From assembly GCF_029319185.1 (NCBI RefSeq), contig NZ_CP119754.1:1798001-1862000 (forward strand): a stretch of DNA of 64,000 nt, written 5' to 3'. Origin of the DNA: Superficieibacter sp. HKU1 (GTDB taxonomy: Bacteria; Pseudomonadota; Gammaproteobacteria; Enterobacterales; Enterobacteriaceae). A program made the translations under genes and the position numbers. This document shows positions 57,817 through 64,000 of this stretch, piece after piece. How positions within the stretch are numbered: the first letter of the stretch is position 1; each line of letters starts with the position of its first letter. The notes under the pieces were generated by a model that did no database searches, had not been told where the DNA came from, and worked only from the letters and a program-made list of their open reading frames with translations.

Positions 57817-58376
57817 AAAAGTGGCTGATGGTCATAATGGCACTGGCGTTAACCGCCTGCAGCAGCAGTGAGGAGAGCAAAACCTGGTATCAACTGCCTT
57901 CTTCACAGTTATTAACCCAGAGTGTTGCCAGTCAGGGAAATCGCCTGCTGTGGGTTGAGCAGGTCGCGGTGCCGGATTACCTCGCCGGAAACGGCGTGGT
58001 TTATCAGACCACCGATGTTCAATATGTTATCGCCACCAGTAATCTGTGGGCCAGCCCGCTGGATCAGCAACTGCGCACCACGCTGGTGGCGAATTTGAGT
58101 AATCAGCTTCCGGGATGGGTGGTTGCCTCACAACCGCTGGGCAGCGATCAGGACACGTTGAACGTGACGGTAACGGGCTTTCACGGCCGCTATGACGGGC
58201 ATGTCATTGTCAGCGGCGAGTGGCTGTTAAACCACCAGGGGCAGATCATCAAGCGGCCATTCCACGTTGAACTGGCGCAACAAAAAGATGGTTATGACGA
58301 AATGGTGAAAATGCTGGCGCAGGCATGGGGACAGGAAGCGTCGGCTATTGCGAATGAGATCAAGCGTCTGCCATAA
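57813..58376 (+). CDS. pqiC: Outer-membrane lipoprotein PqiC
   Basis: 187 residues (E. coli YmbA 187). The signal peptide ends in the lipobox LTAC. ABC-type auxiliary lipoprotein family (DUF330). It is the outer-membrane partner of PqiB. It is coupled to pqiB by a four-base overlap and ends the operon. Confidence 0.95.
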   Translation: MKKWLMVIMALALTACSSSEESKTWYQLPSSQLLTQSVASQGNRLLWVEQVAVPDYLAGNGVVYQTTDVQYVIATSNLWASPLDQQLRTTLVANLSNQLPGWVVASQPLGSDQDTLNVTVTGFHGRYDGHVIVSGEWLLNHQGQIIKRPFHVELAQQKDGYDEMVKMLAQAWGQEASAIANEIKRLP

Positions 58377-58395
58377 GTAAAATTAATACTCCTGA

Positions 58396-58432
58396 AACCG
58401 TACCGCGCGTTATGCCGGTGCGGTTTTTTTTT
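58396..58432 (+). terminator. Terminator after pqiC
   Basis: AACCGTACCG / CGGTGCGGTT stem (one G-U pair) with T8 tail. Confidence 0.93.
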
Positions 58433-58632
58433 GCATTTATCTTCAATCCGTTACTGATCCTGAATCACCGATTTGTCTCAAAACCGCATTTGCATACCTT
58501 ATAAATATGACATCGGTATGAAATTTGCGCATTGACGCTCAGCATTTTTCGCGGTATTCGTTAGACGTGATTGCGCGTTTAGTAATCACTGTTTTCTTTT
58601 CCACCAGACCAAAACGATGAGGGAAACGAGGC

Positions 58633-58800
58633 ATGAAGAGACAAAAACGAGATCGCCTGGAACGGGCACACCAAAGAGGGTATCAGGCGGGTATTGCCGG
58701 ACGCTCAAAAGAACTTTGCCCCTATCAGGCGCTGAATCAGAGGTCATACTGGCTTGGAGGCTGGCGAGAAGCCATGGAGGACAGGGCAGTTATCGCCTGA
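58633..58800 (+). CDS. rmf: Ribosome modulation factor RMF
   Basis: 55 residues, the E. coli length; the frame reads MKRQKRDRLERAHQRGYQAG at the start and ends DRAVIA. A longer open frame that overlaps it in another phase is not the gene. RMF is a basic protein made in stationary phase that dimerises ribosomes into inactive 100S particles. The ribosome site is GAGG before the ATG. It is a monocistronic gene ending in a hairpin. Confidence 0.97.
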   Translation: MKRQKRDRLERAHQRGYQAGIAGRSKELCPYQALNQRSYWLGGWREAMEDRAVIA

Positions 58801-58819
58801 TTCTGTCTCTTTAATAAAG

Positions 58820-58842
58820 AAACCTCCGCCGGGCGGAGGTTT
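58820..58842. terminator. Hairpin between rmf and fabA
   Basis: AAACCTCCGC / GCGGAGGTTT stem with a 3-base loop between convergent genes. It is probably shared. Confidence 0.8.
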
Positions 58843-58856
58843 CGCCTGCTAACCCA

Positions 58857-59375
58857 TCAGAATGCTGATGTGTCCTGGAACAGACCCACTTTCAATTCTT
58901 TAGCAGTATAAATCAGGTGACCGTCAACCAGCACTTCGCCATCGGCAATGCCCATGACCAGGCGACGGTTTACGACGCGCTTGAAGTGAATACGGTAGGT
59001 CACTTTTTTCGCCGTCGGCAGGATCTGACCGGCAAATTTTACTTCACCAACGCCCAGCGCGCGGCCTTTGCCTTCACCGCCGAGCCAGCCAAGATAGAAT
59101 CCTACCAGCTGCCACATCGCATCGAGGCCCAGACAGCCTGGCATCACCGGATCGCCAATAAAATGGCAGTCGAAGAACCACAGGTCCGGAGTAATGTCCA
59201 GCTCTGCTTCAACATACCCTTTGTCATAGTTGCCGCCCGTTTCCGTCATTTTCACGACGCGGTCCATCATCAGCATGTTTGGCGCCGGTAACTGCGGGCC
59301 TTTAGCACCAAACAGTTCTCCGCGACCAGAGGCAAGAAGGTCTTCTTTTGTATAGGATTCGCGTTTATCTACCAT
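58857..59375 (-). CDS. fabA: 3-hydroxydecanoyl-ACP dehydratase/isomerase FabA
   Basis: 172 residues, as in E. coli. Introduces the cis double bond of unsaturated fatty acids. The catalytic His is in FFDCHFIGDPVMPGCLGLDAMWQ (about 70-72), with the Asp following near 84-85. It is downstream of lonH on the same strand, with FabR and FadR sites between them. Confidence 0.98.
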   Translation of the reverse strand: MVDKRESYTKEDLLASGRGELFGAKGPQLPAPNMLMMDRVVKMTETGGNYDKGYVEAELDITPDLWFFDCHFIGDPVMPGCLGLDAMWQLVGFYLGWLGGEGKGRALGVGEVKFAGQILPTAKKVTYRIHFKRVVNRRLVMGIADGEVLVDGHLIYTAKELKVGLFQDTSAF

Positions 59376-59413
59376 GTTCTCAGTAAGCCTTATTTTAGTG
59401 AAGCACGCAGGAT

Positions 59414-59431
59414 AGCTAACACGTGTACGCT
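59414..59431 (-). promoter_or_regulatory. FabR site upstream of fabA
   Basis: AGCTAACACGTGTACGCT, a dyad centred on ACACGTGT, equals the site I recall before E. coli fabA. FabR represses unsaturated fatty acid synthesis there. Confidence 0.7.
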
Positions 59432-59432
59432 G

Positions 59433-59449
59433 AACAAGTCCGATCAGTT
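59433..59449 (-). promoter_or_regulatory. FadR site upstream of fabA, overlapping the lonH stop
   Basis: AACTGATCGGACTTGTT on the minus strand fits the FadR consensus (CTGGTCCGACCAG type). FadR activates fabA in E. coli. It covers the lonH stop codon at 59444-59446. Confidence 0.7.
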
Positions 59450-61204
59450 AGAACCAAAGCGGCTGAACCAGCGTAACGGCCAGGGATAGCGATGACGAGC
59501 ATCCGGCTGATTGGCCTGTGCTATCCGCTCCTGAATTGTTTGCAACAGCGTGGTCTGCCCTTCACCATCCCACACCAGGCGGGTGAGCAGAGGCAGCGCA
59601 TCGGTAACATCATCGACAGCCCAAATGAAAAATTGTTCCGCTTCCACGGCCTGTAATAACGTCTGCGTGAGGCTGAGGTGACGCACGTTGGCCGCCGGAA
59701 TAATAACGCCCTGGCTACCCGTCAGGCCGCGCTGCTGGCAAATGGTGAAGAAGCCTTCAATTTTTTCATTCAGACCGCCAACCGGCTGGACGCGACCAAA
59801 CTGGTCTACCGAACCGGTAATGGCGATACTTTGATTAATGGGCGCGCAGGACAGGGCGCTAATCAGCGCGCACAGTTCGGCCAGAGAGGCGCTGTCGCCA
59901 TCGACCTCGCTGTATGATTGCTCGAATGTGAGCGATGCCGAGAAAGGAATTTGCTGGTCGAGCTCAAGCTCGGTCATCAAAAACGCCTGCATAATCATCA
60001 TGCCTTTCGCATGAATGTTGCCGCCCAGTTCTGCCTTGCGCTCGATATCAGTGAATTCGCCATCGCCGACATGGACTACACAGCTAATACGCGAAGGTTC
60101 ACCAAAGGCGCGCGGATGCCCCGGAAATTCAACCACCGACAGGGCGTTGATTTGACCGATCTGTTCACCTTCCGTTTCAATAAGGATTTGCTCAAGCAGG
60201 ATTTCATCCTGAATGCGCTCGGCCAGGAAGCCTTCCCGCCATTCACGCTGGGCCAGCATTGCCTGAAGCTGTTCAGCCGTGAACGTCGGCTCTTCGGTAA
60301 AGGCAGCGGCTTCCCGCAGCTGGCGGGCAATCCACAGCGGACACAGTGGCAGCGTTTCCTGATCGCCGGTATACCTCACGGCTTCACGAATGAATATGGG
60401 CCAGGCATCAGCCGCCGGTTTCGGCAGCTGATAATAATCCGCCACCTGATAAATCCAGCGGCACCACCGCTGCATATCATCGGCATCCGCAATCTGGAAA
60501 TTGTCTTCAAATTCGCTGTAGATGGCGTTGGCCGTCAGTTCCGGCTCCATCTCCTGAAAATCCGCCAGCGAGTCTCGCTCGCCGACCAGAATTACTTTTA
60601 AGCAGAGCGGCATAGGCGGTACGCTGACCGGCAGGGGACGTGACTCATCAAAGGCAACCCAGTCAAAGCGCTGGAGGGCGACAATCATTTTCAGACGCAT
60701 CCACAGCAGAGGCTGGGCTAACAGCGTGCGCAGGGACACCATCAGTACACCGCCGTTTGCCTGATGAACCAGACCCGGATGCAGACTAACGTCGCCGTTA
60801 AACTGGCGCACGCAGCCAAAAAGCTGTTCAGCTTCAACCCAGTCGGCGCACACGATTTTTCCCGTCCCGGCAAAGTTGTCGTCCGGGGACTGCGCAGGAT
60901 GTAGCGTAATATGGTGTCGATCAATCTGATAGCGAACACCGGTAAGTTGTTCTTCCGGCGGGCAGAGTTCACGGGCCGTCGCCGCCAGCAGATGCAGGTA
61001 CTCGGTTTCTTCTGGCGCTTTCACCAGCATAAAAGGGGATACCGACAGCGGACGAAGTAACTGCTCAAGCGCATAGAGCAGACGGTCCTGGGTGCCGTTC
61101 AACAGCGTGTCGTCAACAGATGCGAAATCAGGCTGTGCAAACACATTCTGATAGCTTTCGGTATCAGGCGTAAGATCGCGCCAGGCAAGTTTATTTATGG
61201 TCAA
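59444..61204 (-). CDS. ycbZ: Lon-like protease LonH (YcbZ)
   Basis: 586 residues. The N-terminal part lacks a normal Walker A. The C-terminal Lon protease domain has the catalytic Ser in VDGDSASLAEL (about 440) and Lys in VGGLNEKIEGFF (about 482). In E. coli its role is poorly known, linked to ribosome assembly. A long open frame on the other strand is a shadow. Confidence 0.93.
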   Translation of the reverse strand: MTINKLAWRDLTPDTESYQNVFAQPDFASVDDTLLNGTQDRLLYALEQLLRPLSVSPFMLVKAPEETEYLHLLAATARELCPPEEQLTGVRYQIDRHHITLHPAQSPDDNFAGTGKIVCADWVEAEQLFGCVRQFNGDVSLHPGLVHQANGGVLMVSLRTLLAQPLLWMRLKMIVALQRFDWVAFDESRPLPVSVPPMPLCLKVILVGERDSLADFQEMEPELTANAIYSEFEDNFQIADADDMQRWCRWIYQVADYYQLPKPAADAWPIFIREAVRYTGDQETLPLCPLWIARQLREAAAFTEEPTFTAEQLQAMLAQREWREGFLAERIQDEILLEQILIETEGEQIGQINALSVVEFPGHPRAFGEPSRISCVVHVGDGEFTDIERKAELGGNIHAKGMMIMQAFLMTELELDQQIPFSASLTFEQSYSEVDGDSASLAELCALISALSCAPINQSIAITGSVDQFGRVQPVGGLNEKIEGFFTICQQRGLTGSQGVIIPAANVRHLSLTQTLLQAVEAEQFFIWAVDDVTDALPLLTRLVWDGEGQTTLLQTIQERIAQANQPDARHRYPWPLRWFSRFGSN

Positions 61205-61386
61205 AGTCGATTTTTTTAGTCAGATTCAAAGCGCGCGATTATACCGCATGCCGCAGGTGAGCACACGGATAATAGATAATCAACGTGCGGTTAAACTCAT
61301 TTCGAATTTAGGGGGGCGATTTCTGCTCAGCACAACGCAAAAAAACTGTTATCCTGAATGAGTTACACGGTCACATTGAGATCGCA

Positions 61387-61839
61387 ATGAAATATCAACA
61401 ACTGGAAAATCTTGAGAGCGGCTGGAAGTGGAAATACCTGGTGAAAAAACACCGGGAGGGTGAGTTGATCACGCGTTATATTGAATCCAGCGCCGCCAGA
61501 GAAGCCGTCGATGTCTTGCTGAAGCTCGAAAATGAACCGGTTCAGGTAAACGACTGGATTGAGCAGCATATCAATCCGGATTTGTTGAACCGTATGAAGC
61601 AAACGATCCGCGCGCGGCGCAAGCGGCACTTTAATGCCGAGCATCAGCACACGCGTAAGAAATCTATCGATCTGGAGTTTGCCGTCTGGCAGCGTCTGGC
61701 GGGGCTGGCTCAGCGTCGGGGAAAAACGCTCTCCGAAACGATTGTGCAGCTGATTGAAGACGCGGAAAATAAAGAGAAGTATGCCACGCAAATGAGCAGC
61801 CTGAAGAGCGATCTTAAAGCGCTATTGGGTAAAGAATGA
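61387..61839 (+). CDS. matP: Macrodomain Ter protein MatP
   Basis: 150 residues, as in E. coli. It has an N-terminal helical domain, a ribbon-helix-helix DNA-binding region with KKSIDLEFAVWQRL (about 97-110), and a C-terminal coiled coil for tetramers. It binds matS sites to organise the chromosome terminus, excludes MukBEF from it, and links it to the division machinery. Confidence 0.97.
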   Translation: MKYQQLENLESGWKWKYLVKKHREGELITRYIESSAAREAVDVLLKLENEPVQVNDWIEQHINPDLLNRMKQTIRARRKRHFNAEHQHTRKKSIDLEFAVWQRLAGLAQRRGKTLSETIVQLIEDAENKEKYATQMSSLKSDLKALLGKE

Positions 61840-61862
61840 ATGTTCACCCGGCGAAAGACATA

Positions 61863-61889
61863 AAAAAACCCCGCAGCGCGGGGTTTTTT
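61863..61889. terminator. Bidirectional terminator between matP and ompA
   Basis: AAAAAACCCCGC / GCGGGGTTTTTT perfect stem with 3-base loop between convergent genes. Confidence 0.95.
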
Positions 61890-61902
61890 ATTGGACGATA
61901 AC

Positions 61903-62961
61903 TTAAGCCTGCGGCTGAGTTACAACGTCTTTGATACCTTTAACTTCGATCTCAACGCGACGATCCGGTGCCAGGCAGTCGATCAGCGCAGCACGAGCTT
62001 TCACGTTGTCACAGGTGTTGCCGGTAACCGGGTTAGATTCGCCCATACCACGTGCGGAGATCTTGTTGGACGGGATACCTTTAGAGATCAGGTAGTCAAC
62101 AACAGACTGAGCACGTTTCTCGGACAGACCCTGGTTGTAAGCGTCAGAACCGATACGGTCGGTGAAGCCCAGAACCACAACGGAACCGTCTTTCGGATCC
62201 AGGTTGCTCAGCTGGGTGTACATCTGATCCAGCGCCTGCTGACCTTCCGGTTTCAGGGTAGCTTTGTTGAAGTTGAACAGAACGTCAGACTTCAGAGTGA
62301 AGTGTTTGGTCTGTACTTCAGGAGCCGGAGCCGGAGCCGGTGCAACTACCGGTGCAGCATCTTCCTGCTGGCCAAAGCGGTAGGAAACACCTACGCTCAG
62401 CAGGCCGTTGTCCGGACGAGTACCAACGGTGTTAGCGTCGCCGATGTTGTTGGTCCACTGGTATTCCAGACGGGTAGCAACATCACGAGTAACAGCCCAC
62501 TCCAGACCACCAGCAAATACCGGAGAAACGCCAGTATCGTGATCTTTGAAGGTGTCGCCGCTTACGCGAGACTGAGCTTTAGCATCTGCACGCCAAACCA
62601 TACCACCCAGACGAGTATAGATGTCCAGGTCGTCAGCTACCGGGTAGCTCAGTTTGGTGGTCAGCTGGATGCCCTGTGCTTTGAAAGCACCGTTTACGTT
62701 GTCGCCTTTATAAGGCATACGGCCTAACCAGTCATAACCCAGTTCGAAACCAACGTACGGGTTAACCTGGTAACCACCGAAAGCGCCAGCGCCAAGCTGG
62801 TTTTCGTGGGTCGGACCATCGTTCGGGATAAAACCGGTATCATGGTACTGAGACCAGCCCAGTTTAGCACCAGTATACCAGGTTTCGTCTTTCGGAGCGG
62901 CTTGCGCTACGGTAGCGAAGCCAGCCAGTGCCACTGCAATCGCGATAGCTGTCTTTTTCAT
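61903..62961 (-). CDS. ompA: Outer-membrane protein OmpA
   Basis: 352-residue precursor (E. coli 346) from the ATG of MKKTAIAIAV; a 21-residue signal peptide ends VAQA. An eight-strand membrane barrel is followed by the PAPAPAPE linker and the C-terminal peptidoglycan-binding OmpA domain with GFTDRIGSDAYNQGLSEKRA and the two Cys of CDNVKARAALIDC. The length difference lies in the barrel loops. The GAGGCGC ribosome site is the expected MicA target. Confidence 0.98.
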   Translation of the reverse strand: MKKTAIAIAVALAGFATVAQAAPKDETWYTGAKLGWSQYHDTGFIPNDGPTHENQLGAGAFGGYQVNPYVGFELGYDWLGRMPYKGDNVNGAFKAQGIQLTTKLSYPVADDLDIYTRLGGMVWRADAKAQSRVSGDTFKDHDTGVSPVFAGGLEWAVTRDVATRLEYQWTNNIGDANTVGTRPDNGLLSVGVSYRFGQQEDAAPVVAPAPAPAPEVQTKHFTLKSDVLFNFNKATLKPEGQQALDQMYTQLSNLDPKDGSVVVLGFTDRIGSDAYNQGLSEKRAQSVVDYLISKGIPSNKISARGMGESNPVTGNTCDNVKARAALIDCLAPDRRVEIEVKGIKDVVTQPQA

Positions 62962-63313
62962 TTTTTGCGCCTCGTTATCATCCAAAAATCGCCATGAATA
63001 TTCAATGAAACTCACGGTTAAATCCTTCACCGGGGGCGCGACTCATTAATTACATTGCCGTTATTAACGGCTTAAGACGAGCACCCCTGGCGATGTAAAG
63101 TCTACAACGTAGTTGGAAACTTACAAGTGTGAACTCTGTCAGGCATATGAAAAAAAAAGGTTGCTGAACATAATATGAAACATTTGTGTGTCATTTTTGG
63201 ACTGGAGACAATGCGGGAAACCGCACCAGACAAGCATTGTCGCGAAATTTGCTTGTACAATAAAAAGGTTGCCAACAAATTAAAATATTTGCCAGGAAAA
63301 ATCTTAATTGCGA
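62962..63313 (-). promoter_or_regulatory. ompA long leader and promoter; no gene to the sulA end
   Basis: The leader runs about 133 bases upstream of the start, as in E. coli, and includes stem-forming segments near 63060-63095 that stabilise the mRNA there. Upstream, TGACAGAGTTCACA (about 63131-63144) has one good half of a CRP site. The remaining bases to the sulA stop are AT-rich and show no supported gene. Confidence 0.7.
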
Positions 63314-63823
63314 TTAATGATACAAATTTGAGTGAATTTTTAACCCACTTGACTGTCTGCCGCTACGATGACCCCCTCGAATGGGACGCATAACGAACCC
63401 CATCGCATGACCTTCTTCTGCTGCCTGCGCCAAAAGTGAATATTCATCAGGCGTTAACTCTTCTGAAAGCCAACCAATCACTACGCTGTAGTTTCCGGTT
63501 CGTAGCGCACGGATCATAGACGCCAGCGTATTACACGGGGACATCTGGTTGATCTGCATAACTTTGGTCAGCGGGAGACCCGCAGCCTGTACCCACTCAC
63601 GCCTCAGCTTTTGCTGAGGCGTAAGCCAAAGCTGCCAGCGGGATTGTTGGCCCAGCTGTTGCAGCAGGGGCAACAGCAAAAGTTGCGTCAACATGGGCTG
63701 GTCTTCGTGGTAGACAATTTCGCTGATAAGACCCGTTGAGGATGGCTCAGTCGCAGAGTAAGCCCCGGCGGTAGACGTTGTCGAAAATGAAGAGGTACGA
63801 TTTGCATGACCTGAAGTGTACAT
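63314..63823 (-). CDS. sulA: SOS cell division inhibitor SulA
   Basis: 169 residues from the ATG of MYTSGHANR, the E. coli length; a longer start lies upstream, inside the LexA box region. It blocks FtsZ polymerisation during DNA damage. The core LLLLPLLQQLGQQSRWQLWLT and the C-terminal Lon-recognition end SGLKIHSNLYH are conserved. It is under a LexA box. Confidence 0.97.
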   Translation of the reverse strand: MYTSGHANRTSSFSTTSTAGAYSATEPSSTGLISEIVYHEDQPMLTQLLLLPLLQQLGQQSRWQLWLTPQQKLRREWVQAAGLPLTKVMQINQMSPCNTLASMIRALRTGNYSVVIGWLSEELTPDEYSLLAQAAEEGHAMGFVMRPIRGGHRSGRQSSGLKIHSNLYH

Positions 63824-63844
63824 AATCAATCCAGCCCTGTGAGT

Positions 63845-63864
63845 TACTGTATGCATATACAGTA
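63845..63864 (-). promoter_or_regulatory. LexA (SOS) box of sulA
   Basis: TACTGTATGCATATACAGTA contains CTGT-N8-ACAG with full matching outer arms, 22 bases before the sulA start. Confidence 0.93.
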
Positions 63865-64000
63865 CCCCTGCTACGTACAAAGATCAACCTCATTTTCTGA
63901 AAGCGACTCGCAAATTTGAACTTCAGTTCTGCTGAACGCGAAATTCATCTTGCCGCAGGGCGTGAAGTTGCCTATGTTCCTGATTAGCGGATCCGTTAGT
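63865..64000. other. Right edge, no gene supported
   Basis: The E. coli neighbour here is sxy (tfoX) with a structured leader. A small dyad TTCAG / CTGAA occurs at about 63922-63936, but no sxy coding sequence is reached before the window ends. Confidence 0.4.

Noticed and set aside
58617..58814. 65-residue frame over rmf
   Set aside because: Wrong phase; the real RMF frame starts at 58633 and matches the E. coli protein along its length.
59918..60601. 227-residue frame opposite lonH
   Set aside because: Antisense shadow with no domain and no ribosome site.
62962..63030. In-frame 23-codon extension upstream of the OmpA start, beginning with GTG
   Set aside because: It lies in the long ompA leader and the normal signal peptide begins at the ATG. 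A similar open leader exists in E. coli without being translated as part of OmpA.
63175..63393. 72-residue open frame between ompA and sulA
   Set aside because: No ribosome site, unusual composition, and it overlaps the end of sulA on the other strand. No family resemblance.

Overview
The window is a chromosomal segment of an enteric gammaproteobacterium (Enterobacteriaceae, close to Escherichia, Salmonella and Citrobacter). Nearly every protein aligns over its full length with a recalled Escherichia coli K-12 protein. Gene order follows the K-12 block that runs pflA-pflB-focA-ycaO-ycaP-serC-aroA-ycaL-cmk-rpsA-ihfB-ycaI-msbA-lpxK-ycaQ-ycaR-kdsB-ycbJ-elyC-cmoM-mukFEB-ldtD-mepK-gloC-aspC-ompF-asnS-pncB-pepN, then pyrD-zapC-ycbX-rlmL-uup-pqiABC-rmf-fabA-lonH-matP-ompA-sulA. 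Many residues differ, so this is not E. coli itself; Citrobacter or a near relative is plausible, but the genus cannot be fixed without a search.

Layout. 1-6600: anaerobic formate metabolism (pflA partial, pflB, focA, with an FNR-like box and an AT-rich control region), then ycaO and ycaP. 6700-13200: serine/aromatic biosynthesis (serC-aroA), a lipoprotein peptidase (ycaL), then cmk, rpsA and ihfB. 13380-20640: ComEC-like ycaI, then the lipid A/LPS genes msbA-lpxK and kdsB with ycaQ and ycaR between them. 20780-29800: ycbJ, elyC on the other strand, and the cmoM-mukF-mukE-mukB condensin operon joined by short overlaps. 29970-33190: ldtD and mepK, which make and cut 3-3 peptidoglycan crosslinks, then gloC. 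33250-39082: aspC, ompF, asnS and pncB, all on the minus strand. 47955-63823: pyrD to sulA in E. coli order, including the small gene rmf.

Two parts do not match the K-12 order. A queH-type epoxyqueuosine reductase gene lies between pncB and pepN. A four-gene cassette (sodium:solute symporter, glucosamine-6-phosphate deaminase-like protein, N-acetylglucosamine-6-phosphate deacetylase-like protein, ROK-family repressor) lies between pepN and pyrD, where K-12 carries ssu and fimbrial (elf) genes. The cassette has a large inverted repeat just upstream that looks like an operator. It encodes no kinase or PTS component, and its deaminase-like protein has altered active-site motifs. It is the best candidate here for an undescribed catabolic pathway.

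Regulatory sites recognisable by sequence include an FNR box (focA-pflB), a CRP-like site (serC), OmpR-type sites (ompF), a PurR box and start-switch hairpin (pyrD), FabR and FadR sites (fabA) and a LexA box (sulA). Most transcription units end in clear hairpin terminators. No tRNA, rRNA, CRISPR array, insertion sequence or prophage gene was seen.
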